Of a DNA stretch of 36,858 nucleotides, positions 25,579 to 34,462 are shown in pieces. The notes beneath the pieces are model-generated. The model saw only the letters and a program-made list of their open reading frames with translations, did no database searches and was not told where the DNA came from. Made by a program: the position numbers and the translations under genes. Position 1 is the stretch's first letter, and each line of letters opens with the position of its first letter. Location of the stretch: contig JAAELC010000573.1 of assembly GCA_024227135.1 (NCBI GenBank), positions 1-36,858 on the forward strand. Direction: 5' to 3'. The DNA is from Gammaproteobacteria bacterium. Its GTDB lineage: Bacteria; Pseudomonadota; Gammaproteobacteria; Chromatiales; Chromatiaceae.

Positions 25579-26496
25579 ATGCACTTCACTTTCCAGCAAC
25601 TGCGCATCTTTGAGGCAGTGGCGCGCCACCTGAACTTTACCCGTGCCTCCGAGGAGCTGTTTTTGACCCAGCCGGCCATCTCCATCCAGGTCAAGCGCCT
25701 TGAGGAGAACGTCGGTCATGCCCTGTTCGAACAGGTAGGCAAGCGGATCTTTCTGACCGGTGCGGGCGAAGAGATGCTCATTGCCAGCCGAGAGATTCTC
25801 GACCGTCTTAATCAGCTGGAGGGTGCCCTGGATAAGCACCATGGGGAGATCAGCGGTCCGCTGCGTATTTCAGTGGTCACCACGGCAAAGTACTTCATGC
25901 CCCATCTATTGGGGATTTTTCTGCGCGAGCACCCCAAGGTCGAACCCAAACTCAATGTGACCAACCGCTCCCAGGTGTTGCAGCGCCTTAAAGAAAACTT
26001 TGACGACCTGGCCATCATGGGACAGGTTCCCAAGGGAATGGAACTGATTGCCACCCCCTTTCTCCACAATGAACTGGTGGTGGTCGCCCATCCCAAACAT
26101 CCCTTAACCGGAAAGAAGCGGATCACCCTGGAGTGTCTGGCAAAGGAGCGCTTTCTGAGCCGCGAAGAGGGCTCCGGCACCCGTTCTGCAGTGGACCGCC
26201 TGTTCACCGAAAAGGGACTGCGTGTAGATCCCTACATGGAGTTGGGTAGTGGCGAGTCGATCAAACAGGGGGTCATGGCGGGCATCGGCGTTTCGGTTCT
26301 CTCCACGCTCAGCCTGCGACTCGAACTGGCGGCCGGACTGATGTCAATATTGAATGTAGAGGGATTTCCACTGTTACGGCCCTGGCACTGGGTCTATCCG
26401 AAGGGGAAGCAACTCTCCAACACTGCTCGGGCCTACCTGGAGTTTCTGGATAGCCGGGGCGAAAGGTTAGTGGCATCACGCTGGAAAAGCACCTGA
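25579..26496 (+). CDS. cbbR: LysR-family regulator CbbR
   Basis: Activator of the cbb operon, 305 residues. The N-terminal winged helix is FTFQQLRIFEAVARHLNFTRASEELFL, split as FQQLRIFEAVARHLNFTRA and LTQPAISIQVKRLEE near residues 32-46. An effector domain follows, beginning GPLRISVVTTAKYFMPHLLG, the segment that marks CbbR proteins. The ATG at 25579-25581 gives the normal MHFTFQQLRIFEAV start; the upstream ATG adds eleven unrelated residues. The ribosome site is weak. It is divergent from cbbL, as is standard. Confidence 0.94.
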   Translation: MHFTFQQLRIFEAVARHLNFTRASEELFLTQPAISIQVKRLEENVGHALFEQVGKRIFLTGAGEEMLIASREILDRLNQLEGALDKHHGEISGPLRISVVTTAKYFMPHLLGIFLREHPKVEPKLNVTNRSQVLQRLKENFDDLAIMGQVPKGMELIATPFLHNELVVVAHPKHPLTGKKRITLECLAKERFLSREEGSGTRSAVDRLFTEKGLRVDPYMELGSGESIKQGVMAGIGVSVLSTLSLRLELAAGLMSILNVEGFPLLRPWHWVYPKGKQLSNTARAYLEFLDSRGERLVASRWKST

Positions 26497-26640
26497 CATT
26501 GGGCCGCACGACAGCCGACACAGGATGAGGGACCGCCTTATTCGGTAATCACCCTATGTTAAAATGGTGGGTAGCCTTATTCATCGCTTAGGAATCACCC
26601 GTATTCAGAGTACAACAGTCGTTCAATTTGAGACAGAGAG

Positions 26641-26946
26641 ATGAGTCAACAAAAAACCTACCCAGGCATCGACCAGGACCCCGGGGGCGCCATGAATCCT
26701 ACCGGCAACATCATCCGTGACGCCTGGGTATTCGGCGTCATCCCCGAGACCGAAACCTGTGCCGGTTGGACCGTGCAGGGTGTCGAAGCACTCTACGACA
26801 AGGTGACTGCTGCCTGGGAGCCCTATGGCCACCTGGTGTCCAATCTGCCCCGCGAGTTGCAAGAGAAGCACCAGCGAATCTACGACGCCGCAATAACTCG
26901 GGCGAGGTCCCTGGGATGGGACCCGGAACTGGGTGAGGACGACTGA
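26641..26946 (+). CDS. Protein of unknown function, 101 residues
   Basis: I do not know its function. The sequence looks like a genuine soluble protein: MNPTGNIIRDAWVFGVIPET, a CAGWTV segment and a helical, charged second half, ending in an acidic tail ELGEDD. GAGACAGAGAG precedes the ATG. It has no membrane segment or signal. It follows cbbR after 144 bases on the same strand and converges with the next gene with only one base between stops. I have the impression of a family conserved in sulfur-oxidising gammaproteobacteria, but I cannot verify it. Confidence 0.7.
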   Translation: MSQQKTYPGIDQDPGGAMNPTGNIIRDAWVFGVIPETETCAGWTVQGVEALYDKVTAAWEPYGHLVSNLPRELQEKHQRIYDAAITRARSLGWDPELGEDD

Positions 26947-26947
26947 G

Positions 26948-27397
26948 TTATCGGGAGGGAAACATCACCACCCGCCTCCCTGCCGGCGCAGCATCCAGTT
27001 CATGTCCACGCTGTTTCAGCTCGATCAGGGCCTTGCGGAACTCGCTCAGCAGCCGGTTGGCCTCCCCCTCCAGACCCGGTTGGTGATGCAGCACTTCGAT
27101 GGGGACCGGCGCAGTGAGAGAATCACGGCTGTTCGCCTCGTGGAAACACCAGCTGACCATGATTATCCGCCCCCCTTCCCCATCATGTACCGCATAGGCC
27201 TGGCTATCCACGAAGACCACTTCCTGGCTGTCGATGACCGCCAGGTATTGCATACTGCGTATGGCAACAAAGAGATACCCCCCCTCGCAACGGGACAATA
27301 GCAGCCGGCAGCGATTGTACAGATCCGCGGGGATAGTCATGGAGTGCTTTTGAATCGGCGCCGGCCGAAAGAAGAGCTCGCTGGTCACTTTGTACAT
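26948..27397 (-). CDS. Protein of unknown function, 149 residues
   Basis: A soluble protein with no motif I recognise. The central part YLFVAIRSMQYLAVIDSQEVVFVDSQ suggests alternating beta strands, followed by a likely helical C-terminal segment NRLLSEFRKALIELKQRGHEL, noted here in part. There is no signal peptide or membrane segment. It converges with the 101-residue gene and lies 345 bases downstream of acoR on the same strand. Good codon flow and strand pattern favour a real gene, but the role is unknown. Confidence 0.55.
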   Translation of the reverse strand: MYKVTSELFFRPAPIQKHSMTIPADLYNRCRLLLSRCEGGYLFVAIRSMQYLAVIDSQEVVFVDSQAYAVHDGEGGRIIMVSWCFHEANSRDSLTAPVPIEVLHHQPGLEGEANRLLSEFRKALIELKQRGHELDAAPAGRRVVMFPSR

Positions 27398-27741
27398 TTA
27401 GTAACTGTGCACCCTGGATAGACAGAATTTCCGGAGAACCGTTGTATCAGCACCCAGGATGTAATTCACAGACTCACCCCATCCTGAGGCACCACCCTCC
27501 CCAGACACTTGGATAGAGTATGGCGCGAGTCTGGAAAAAATCCAGGTTGTCGGGCTGATGGAAAACCCCAAGGCTCTCCGGACAACTCCTGACACAGGTG
27601 TAAAAGGATCAATCAGCGATGCTTTGGTATCAGCATCCAGTGCCTCATTATCTACCAGGAAAGGTGACGAAGGATGGACTTTTTCGGGCAAAATAGTAAT
27701 CCCTCCGTCACCTCTGATGGACACCAGCTAAAAGACAAGTC
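27398..27741. other. Spacer without a convincing gene
   Basis: The 344 bases between the 149-residue gene and the acoR stop contain a 108-codon minus-strand frame that starts with GTG and lacks a ribosome site. Its Ser/Gly/Pro-rich translation does not resemble a protein I know. I see no strong hairpin or repeat either. Confidence 0.4.
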
Positions 27742-29760
27742 CTAGATTTTCCCGCGCTTATTCGGCGGCACGATAATGAATCTCGCAAGTTTGCGATAGA
27801 AGGTGGCTCTTGACATACCCATCTCCTGTGCCGATACCGTGACCTGCCATTGATTCCTGTGCAGCGTTTCGATCATCTGTCCCCGCAGCATCGAGTCCGC
27901 ATCAGACAGAGCCCTTGGTGCATCAGGTAAGAGCGAAGTGGTCTCAGAAAATCGCGATACCTGGGATTCCAATCGACATTTCGAACCATTTACCCCAGGC
28001 AGGCAGAAGAGTTCTGGCGGGAAATGCTCCACACGCAGAATATCGCCATCCGCTATCGCGCAGGCGTAGCGAATCGCATAGCGCAATTGACGTATGTTGC
28101 CCGGCCAATCGTGATTTGAGAGCGCCTGGCGCGACGCCGAGTCCAGGATCAATTCCGGGTTATCAATAGCTGCCGCTTCCTCTGCAAGAACCTTGTCGAT
28201 CACCTCGCCGATATCGGTGCGTTCGCGCAGCGGCGGCAGCAGAAAGGTGGCACCGTTAAGACGATAGTAGAGATCTTCGCGAAAACGGCCCTGCTTAACC
28301 AGGGCCAGCAGGTCCTGATGGGTGGCGCAGACAATGTTGAGCTTTACCGAGACAGACGTCTCCGCCCCCACCGGCAGCACTTCACCCTCTGCCAGCACTC
28401 TCAATAACCGGCTTTGAAGCTGCAGTGGCATATCGCCAATCTCGTCGAGGAAAAGGGTACCCTCGTCCGCCTGGAGTATCTTACCCCGTGCCCCCTTGGG
28501 ACTGGCCCCGGTGAATGCACCACCCCGATACCCGAACAGTTCGCTCTCGATCAGATTCTCCGGAATTGCAGCGCAGTTGAGCGCAACGAACGGTTTGTCC
28601 CGCCCCTCGCTGCACTTGTGCAACCCGCGGGCGAAGGCCTCCTTGCCCGTGCCGGTTTCCCCGAGCAGCATGGTGGGTATTTTTCGATTGACGATCTTCA
28701 GTGCCCGCTCCACATTGCCCCGAACCCTCGGATCGTTAAGTGCCAGGTGGCTGAATCCCGGGATGTTCTCCACCTTGCTCGGCGTCTCTTTGCAGGATTT
28801 CGCGTTCTTGCTGTAAAAGCGATTCCCCGTGGCAGGAGCGCGAAGGGTCACGAAGATCCGCTCGCCGTTCCCTTGCAGGCGAAGCGGAAAGGGTTGCCCC
28901 GGACGGGCATGAGCGGCGGCCAGGATATCGTTAGCGGTACATTCGAACAGATCGTGCACTAATAATGGGGGGGAATCTTCGCAATTCAGCAGTTCCATAT
29001 TGGCACGACGATTTCCCCCCACGATGTGGCCATTTTCATCAAAGGCGATCAGATAGTCGGTCTGTACGCTCAGGTACTCTGCGAGACGTCCGCACTGCAA
29101 TAACCAGTACGGACGGAAGGCATAGTAAGCGTAAGCGTTCTCAATCTGCTGAGCACGCTCCACGACCATGCGATAGACCAGCAGTTGACTCTCCCGCTGT
29201 TCCGGGGAGTTCAGTGCAGACGCATCGAGCAGCGCGATAGGTTTTCCGTCGATACCGAAGATCGGCGCCGCGCTGCAGGTGAAGTTGATGTTGTGAGTGC
29301 GAAAATGTTCACCTCGGTGTACCAGGATCGGCTGATGATCCATCAGTGCCGTGCCCACTCCACAGGTTCCCTCGCGCTCTTCGGACCAGCAGGTACCCGG
29401 GCGGAACCCCTCTTCCCTGAACTCCCGCTCAAGCCCAGGAACGGTGCGGAAATCGATCGTGATACCTCCGGCATCCGTCATCAGCACGCAATAGTTCGAC
29501 GACACCACCTGGGCGTGTAGACGATCAACACCTTCCCGTGCGATGCGCATGAAGGCATCCAGCCGATCTTTATGTTCGCGCAGTTCACGGGATGTAACGA
29601 TGCGGGGTATATTTGTCTGCGTAGGATCAACCTGATGATTATTTAGCGACCTCTCCCAGGAACGCTCCAGGCGATGAGTTCCGACACCGATCGATGTACG
29701 GTTCTCGACCACGTCAAGGACGCGAGCAACATGTTGGGAAACCCCTGTGTGCGGTCCCAT
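27742..29760 (-). CDS. acoR: Sigma-54-dependent acetoin catabolism regulator AcoR
   Basis: Activates the acetoin operon with sigma-54 RNA polymerase. The 672-residue protein has an N-terminal sensor part with a GAF-like region (GTCWSEEREGTCGVGTAL near residue 120), then a PAS-like part. The AAA+ domain has Walker A GETGTGKEAFARGLH near 366, the sigma-54 contact GAFTGA near 412, and Walker B GTLFLDEIGDMPLQ. A Fis-type helix, AQEMGMSRATFYRKLARF, lies near the C-terminus. It is divergent from acoX across 364 bases that contain a sigma-54 promoter and a dyad site. A degenerate copy of its 3' end lies at 19310-19471. Confidence 0.94.
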   Translation of the reverse strand: MGPHTGVSQHVARVLDVVENRTSIGVGTHRLERSWERSLNNHQVDPTQTNIPRIVTSRELREHKDRLDAFMRIAREGVDRLHAQVVSSNYCVLMTDAGGITIDFRTVPGLEREFREEGFRPGTCWSEEREGTCGVGTALMDHQPILVHRGEHFRTHNINFTCSAAPIFGIDGKPIALLDASALNSPEQRESQLLVYRMVVERAQQIENAYAYYAFRPYWLLQCGRLAEYLSVQTDYLIAFDENGHIVGGNRRANMELLNCEDSPPLLVHDLFECTANDILAAAHARPGQPFPLRLQGNGERIFVTLRAPATGNRFYSKNAKSCKETPSKVENIPGFSHLALNDPRVRGNVERALKIVNRKIPTMLLGETGTGKEAFARGLHKCSEGRDKPFVALNCAAIPENLIESELFGYRGGAFTGASPKGARGKILQADEGTLFLDEIGDMPLQLQSRLLRVLAEGEVLPVGAETSVSVKLNIVCATHQDLLALVKQGRFREDLYYRLNGATFLLPPLRERTDIGEVIDKVLAEEAAAIDNPELILDSASRQALSNHDWPGNIRQLRYAIRYACAIADGDILRVEHFPPELFCLPGVNGSKCRLESQVSRFSETTSLLPDAPRALSDADSMLRGQMIETLHRNQWQVTVSAQEMGMSRATFYRKLARFIIVPPNKRGKI

Positions 29761-29892
29761 AGTCTTCTCCTCCCTTCCGCGAATGGATGCGCAGAATATT
29801 GAGATACATCCGGAAATCGTGTTGGAAACAGAATCAGTAAAGATACAGGAACAAGATTAGGATCTGATTCTGGTTTACGCAAGGCGGACACC

Positions 29893-29910
29893 TGTCTCAT
29901 CTGGGAAACA
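29893..29910. promoter_or_regulatory. Candidate AcoR upstream activating site
   Basis: TGTCTC-N6-GAAACA is a near-perfect 18-bp dyad, about 160 bases upstream of the sigma-54 promoter in the acoR-acoX gap. This is the right distance for an enhancer-binding activator. Further GAAACA/TGTTTC half-sites lie at about 29826 and 30012. Confidence 0.6.
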
Positions 29911-30067
29911 GATGTACGCGCTGTAACCAATGCCGATCGATCGGGGAAAACCTGTCGGGACGGCGTATGCCGTTCGCAACGAGTTTAGAAACGCCATTGT
30001 ATTTGCTTTTGTTTCAACAGGTTAGCAGCCCATACCGATAAAAGGACCGGGGCGCCGGCATGGAGGA

Positions 30068-30083
30068 TGGCACAAGAGATGCA
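30068..30083 (+). promoter_or_regulatory. Sigma-54 (-24/-12) promoter of acoX
   Basis: TGGCAC-N5-ATGCA matches the TGGCAC-N5-TTGCA consensus with one mismatch. The invariant GG (30069-30070) and GC (30081-30082) are exactly ten bases apart. It is 42 bases before the acoX ATG and agrees with a divergent sigma-54 activator. Confidence 0.82.
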
Positions 30084-30124
30084 ATGCTCCTGCCTATGAA
30101 TGTCTACAGGCTCGATCAACGCTG

Positions 30125-31165
30125 ATGGACCATAGCAGCACTGTTTCAGTCGGCATCATCGCAAATCCGGCGTCGGGGCGTGATATCCGTCGCCTGACCG
30201 CCAAGGCGTCGGTATTTTCCACCGCCGAGAAGGCAAACATGGTACAGCGCCTGCTCGGACCCTTTGGCGCGCTCGGTGTCGAACAAGTCCTGATGATGCC
30301 AGATACCCGGGGCATCGCGTCGGCCGTACGGCGCGCCGTAGAGACCAACCCGGCAAGGGAACTGCCTGCCTGGCCCAGGGTTGAGTTCATCGAGCAGGAT
30401 CTGCTGGGTGGTCCCGAGGACAGCCAGGTCGCAGCGCATCTAATGGAGCAAGCCGGGGCTCGGATCATCGTTGTTCTGGGGGGAGACGGCACCCACCGGG
30501 TGGTGGCGGCTGCAGTACCTGCCATACCGCTGGCGACGCTCTCCACCGGAACCAATAACGTTTTTCCCGATTGGCGCGAGGCGACGGTGACCGGGATAGC
30601 CACAGCCTTGTACGCCAGCGGGCGTGTAGCCCGGCAAGTGGCGCTGCGCCGTAACAAACGTCTACGTGTCGAACTCGGTGATCGCATTGAGATCGCCCTG
30701 GTCGACGCCTGTGTCACCCGCCTGACCCACGTCGGTGCCCGAGCAATCTGGGAGCCGGAAACGATTACGGAACTATTTGTTGCGTTCGCCGAACCGGATG
30801 CCATCGGACTCTCCAGCATCGCCGCGATGATCGAACCGGTTTCCCGGGACGCTCCCTACGGCGCCCACTTGAGTTGCACCCCGGACGGGCGCCGTGTACT
30901 CGCACCAATCGCACCCGGTGTGCTCGAAAGCATCGCCGTCGATCACTTTGGGCGCATGGAACCGGGTGTTCCGCACCTGGTACACGCCGAACGCGGCAGT
31001 ATCGCGCTTGACGGTGAGCGTGAGATCGAATTCCACCGCGGCCAGGTTCCCAAGGTAAGCCTGGAACTCGATGGCCCGGAAACGTTGAACGTAACAGAAA
31101 CACTGGCAGCTGCGGTGGCGTTGGGTGTACTGGCTGATTCAAGGGTGGAATTGGAGCTCCAGTGA
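30125..31165 (+). CDS. acoX: Acetoin catabolism protein AcoX (NAD kinase-like)
   Basis: A member of the ATP-NAD/diacylglycerol kinase-like fold found in acetoin clusters; its exact role is unsettled. The 346 residues open with VGIIANPASGRDIRR and have the nucleotide motif VVLGGDGTHRVVA near residue 119, then LSTGTNNVFPDW. All are typical of AcoX. It is the first gene after the sigma-54 promoter, with acoA starting 101 bases later. The ribosome site is weak. A general NAD kinase function is unlikely given its place. Confidence 0.9.
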   Translation: MDHSSTVSVGIIANPASGRDIRRLTAKASVFSTAEKANMVQRLLGPFGALGVEQVLMMPDTRGIASAVRRAVETNPARELPAWPRVEFIEQDLLGGPEDSQVAAHLMEQAGARIIVVLGGDGTHRVVAAAVPAIPLATLSTGTNNVFPDWREATVTGIATALYASGRVARQVALRRNKRLRVELGDRIEIALVDACVTRLTHVGARAIWEPETITELFVAFAEPDAIGLSSIAAMIEPVSRDAPYGAHLSCTPDGRRVLAPIAPGVLESIAVDHFGRMEPGVPHLVHAERGSIALDGEREIEFHRGQVPKVSLELDGPETLNVTETLAAAVALGVLADSRVELELQ

Positions 31166-31266
31166 CTTTCCACCAGTCAGGCAATGAGAAGACGTGGCCC
31201 GACACCTCAGGCATGTGCCGCGTTTACCGGGTCTAAAAACCATTCATAAAAGTGAGGAGATAAAAC

Positions 31267-32241
31267 GTGAGCAAAACGCTGAATCGTGAAGGCCTGCTCG
31301 AGGCCTACCGGACAATGCGCACCATCCGCGAATTCGAGGAACGGGTGCATACTGATTTTGCAACGGGCGAGATCCCCGGCTTTGTCCATCTGTATGCCGG
31401 TGAAGAGGCTTCGGCTACCGGTGTCTGCATGCACCTGAAAGGCAAGGACTGCATCGCCAGCACCCACCGGGGCCACGGCCACTGCATTGCCAAGGGTGTT
31501 GATCCCATCGAAATGATGGCAGAGATCTGGGGCAAAAGTACAGGCAGCTGTAAGGGCAAGGGCGGCTCGATGCATATTGCCGACCTGTCGAAAGGCATGC
31601 TCGGCGCTAACGGCATCGTCGGTGGCGGTGGTCCCCTCATCTGCGGTACCGCGCTGGCATCGAAAATGAGAGGGGATAAAACGGTCGGAATCTGCTTCTT
31701 CGGCGATGGCGCTTCCAATCAGGGCACCATTCTCGAAGCGATGAATCTCGCCACTGTCTGGAGTCTTCCTGCGGTGTTCGTCGCCGAAAACAACGGTTAT
31801 GCCGAGACGACCTCCTCGTCCTGGTCTGTCTCTTGCGACAACATCGCAGATCGTGCATCCGCCTTCGGCATGCCCGGCGTCATCGTCGACGGCTTCGATT
31901 TCTTCGCCGTCTACGAAGCCGCCGGTGAGGCTATCAAACGTGCCCGCGAAGGAGGTGGCCCTACTCTTGTCGAGGTCAAGGTATCACGCTACTACGGTCA
32001 CTTCGAAGGCGACCAGCAGACCTACCGCGCCGATGGGGAGGTCAAGAAGCTGCGCGAAGAGAAGGACTGTTTGATGCAGTTCCGACGCCATGTCACGGCT
32101 GACGGGGAGATCAGTAACGCGGATCTGGATGCCATCGACAGCGAGGTGCTTGCGTTGATCAATGAGTCAGTCGTGCGCGCCAAGGCCGATCCCAAACCCG
32201 AGGCAGCCGATCTGCTGACCGATGTCTACGTAAGCTACTGA
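31267..32241 (+). CDS. acoA: Acetoin dehydrogenase E1 component, alpha subunit
   Basis: Thiamine diphosphate-dependent subunit that, with AcoB, cleaves acetoin into acetaldehyde and an acetyl group for the E2 lipoyl arm. The 324 residues show RTIREFEERVHTDFATGEIPGF, the HRGHGHCIAKG segment, GKGGSMHIAD, and the ThDP motif from GDGASNQGT to ENNGYAE. The start is GTG after GAGGAGA at 31254-31260. acoB follows after 20 bases, so they are cotranscribed. The length matches AcoA rather than pyruvate dehydrogenase E1 alpha (longer). Confidence 0.95.
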   Translation: MSKTLNREGLLEAYRTMRTIREFEERVHTDFATGEIPGFVHLYAGEEASATGVCMHLKGKDCIASTHRGHGHCIAKGVDPIEMMAEIWGKSTGSCKGKGGSMHIADLSKGMLGANGIVGGGGPLICGTALASKMRGDKTVGICFFGDGASNQGTILEAMNLATVWSLPAVFVAENNGYAETTSSSWSVSCDNIADRASAFGMPGVIVDGFDFFAVYEAAGEAIKRAREGGGPTLVEVKVSRYYGHFEGDQQTYRADGEVKKLREEKDCLMQFRRHVTADGEISNADLDAIDSEVLALINESVVRAKADPKPEAADLLTDVYVSY

Positions 32242-32261
32242 ACCAATCGAGGAGATATATC

Positions 32262-33272
32262 ATGGCAAGAAAAATCACCTACCAGCAGGCCATCAACGAG
32301 GCACTGGATCAGGAAATGCAGCGCGATCCCACTGTCATCATCATGGGCGAGGACAACGCGGGTGGTGAAGGGTCGCCCGGCGAAATGGACGCCTGGGGCG
32401 GCGTGCTCGGCGTCACCAAAGGACTCTACCACAAGCACCCGGGACGGGTATTGGATACGCCAATCTCCGAATCGGGATTTATCGGGGCCGCAATCGGAGC
32501 CGCCTGCAACGGTATGCGCCCAGTGGCCGAACTGATGTTCGTTGACTTCATGGGTGTCTGTTTCGACCAGATCTTTAACCAGGCCGCCAAGTTCAAATAC
32601 ATGTTTGGCGGCAAAGCCGAGACACCGGTCGTTATCCGAACCATGTACGGCGCCGGCTTTCGTGCCGCAGCACAACACTCCCAGTGTCTCTACAGCCTGT
32701 TTACCCATGTACCCGGACTGAAGGTCGTGCTGCCCTCCAACCCTTACGATGCTAAAGGGCTGCTGATCCAGTCGATTCGCGACAACGATCCGGTGATCTT
32801 CTGCGAGAACAAGATCCTCTACACCATGGAAGGGGATGTGCCGGAGGAGAGCTATGTGGTGCCCTTCGGCGAAGCGGCGGTGGTGCGCGAAGGCGACGAC
32901 GTGACCATCGTTGCGTTCGGGCGCATGGTCAGTATGGCGCAGGAAGCCGCGGATGCATTACAGAAGAGCGGTATCCACTGCGAAATCATCGACCCGCGCA
33001 CAACCTCACCGTTGGATGAGGAAACCATTCTTGAAAGTGTTGAGAAGACCGGACGCCTGGTCGTGGTCGATGAGTCCAACCCACGCTGCAGTATGGCCGG
33101 GGATATTGCCGGACTGGTCGCCCGGAAAGTATTCGGTTCGCTGAAGGCACCGATCGAGCAGGTGACAGCACCCCATGTCCCACCACCATTCTCTGACGTC
33201 CTGGAAGATCTATATGTACCAAATGCTGCCAAGGTCGAGTCGGCTGTCACAAGAGTAGCGGAGTACACTTGA
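32262..33272 (+). CDS. acoB: Acetoin dehydrogenase E1 component, beta subunit
   Basis: Partner of AcoA, 336 residues. Family segments include ITYQQAINEALDQEMQRDP, IIMGEDNAGGEGSPGEMDAWG, the DTPISESGFIGAAIGAA block, PVAELMFVDFMGVCFDQI, and IIDPRTTSPLDEETI in the transketolase C-terminal part. GAGGAGATATATC precedes the ATG. The TGA stop shares one base with the acoC ATG (TGATG), so translation is coupled. Confidence 0.95.
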   Translation: MARKITYQQAINEALDQEMQRDPTVIIMGEDNAGGEGSPGEMDAWGGVLGVTKGLYHKHPGRVLDTPISESGFIGAAIGAACNGMRPVAELMFVDFMGVCFDQIFNQAAKFKYMFGGKAETPVVIRTMYGAGFRAAAQHSQCLYSLFTHVPGLKVVLPSNPYDAKGLLIQSIRDNDPVIFCENKILYTMEGDVPEESYVVPFGEAAVVREGDDVTIVAFGRMVSMAQEAADALQKSGIHCEIIDPRTTSPLDEETILESVEKTGRLVVVDESNPRCSMAGDIAGLVARKVFGSLKAPIEQVTAPHVPPPFSDVLEDLYVPNAAKVESAVTRVAEYT

Positions 33273-34384
33273 TGCCCGATATACACCTGCTGACTATGCC
33301 CAAATGGGGCCTCTCCATGTCCGAAGGAAAGGTCAACGGCTGGCTCAAAGAGATCGGCGACACCATCGATACCGGCGATGAAATCGTTGAAATCGAGAGC
33401 GAGAAGATCGCCGGCGCGGTGGAGGCACCGGCTACCGGAATACTTCGGCGCCAGGTTGGTACCGAGGACGATATGCTGCCGGTCGGCTCTCTGCTCGGGG
33501 TGATCGCCGGTGCCCACATCCCCGACACGGAGATCGACGCCCTGGTGGAGGATTTTGTGGCAAACTTCGTGCCGCCCTCCAACGATGAAGGGGAAGCCGA
33601 AGCCTCACCTGAGAAGATCGAGGTGGGGGGACGACGGGTACGCTACCTGAAGCGGGGCGAAGGCGGCGAACCTGTCATCCTTATTCATGGCTTTGGCGGC
33701 GACCTCAACAACTGGCTGTTCAATCAGGAGGTCCTGGCAACCGACCGCATGGTCTATGCGCTGGATCTGCCCGGACACGGCGAATCGGTGAAGGAGGTTG
33801 GGGATGGATCCCTCGAGATGCTGGCAGACACCCTGACCGCCTTCATGGACGTACTCGGCATTGATGGGGCCCATCTGGTCGGACACTCGATGGGAGGGGC
33901 TCTATGCCTGCATCTGGCCGAACGTGCGCCGGAGCGGGTGCTCTCAATAGTACTGATCGGGAGTGCGGGACTCGGACCCGACATCAATGGCGACTACATC
34001 GCCGGCTTTGCAGAAGCGATGGACCGGCGTTCCCTCAAGCCTCTGCTGACCGAACTGTTTACCGATACCAGTCTGGTAACCCGTCAACTTGTGGACGACA
34101 TGCTGAAATACAAGCGGCTCGAAGGGGTAACTGATGCGCTGAAGACCCTGGCAGGAAATCTTTTTGCCGGTGGGCGCCAGCAGATCCCCCATACACAGGT
34201 ACTCGCTGAGTTGGAAAAACCCGTATTGGTGATCTGGGGAGAGGACGATCGCATTATTCCCGCCAGTCACGCCCCCGAAGCAGGAGGGCAGGTGCAGGTT
34301 GAAATCGTTACCAGGCAGGGACACATGGTCCAAATGGAGGCGGCAAACGACGTCAACCGCCTGATCAAGGGCTTCCTCGGCTGA
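33272..34384 (+). CDS. acoC: Acetoin dehydrogenase E2 component AcoC: lipoyl domain fused to alpha/beta hydrolase
   Basis: The E2 carrier transfers the acetyl group to CoA. Residues 1-80 form a lipoyl domain with lipoylated Lys45 in EIESEKIAGAVEAP. After a short acidic linker, residues 115-370 form an alpha/beta hydrolase with HGFGGDLNNW, nucleophile Ser206 in GHSMGG, Asp325/326 in WGEDDRIIP and His351 in RQGHMVQ. The usual HxxxDG acyltransferase domain is absent, as is known for AcoC proteins. The ATG overlaps the acoB stop by one base. The Lys needs lipoylation, which makes the next gene relevant. No E3 (acoL) is in the window. Confidence 0.93.
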   Translation: MPDIHLLTMPKWGLSMSEGKVNGWLKEIGDTIDTGDEIVEIESEKIAGAVEAPATGILRRQVGTEDDMLPVGSLLGVIAGAHIPDTEIDALVEDFVANFVPPSNDEGEAEASPEKIEVGGRRVRYLKRGEGGEPVILIHGFGGDLNNWLFNQEVLATDRMVYALDLPGHGESVKEVGDGSLEMLADTLTAFMDVLGIDGAHLVGHSMGGALCLHLAERAPERVLSIVLIGSAGLGPDINGDYIAGFAEAMDRRSLKPLLTELFTDTSLVTRQLVDDMLKYKRLEGVTDALKTLAGNLFAGGRQQIPHTQVLAELEKPVLVIWGEDDRIIPASHAPEAGGQVQVEIVTRQGHMVQMEAANDVNRLIKGFLG

Positions 34385-34462
34385 AGGAGCACTGGTGCTT
34401 CTACGGTGTGACAACAACAAGTTCAGTACGCCCTGGTCGCCAGACAGCAGGAGTGGATAACA

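Noticed and set aside
27398-27724. 108-codon minus-strand frame between the 149-residue gene and acoR
   Set aside because: GTG start without ribosome site and low-complexity Ser/Gly/Pro translation; kept only as an unassigned spacer.
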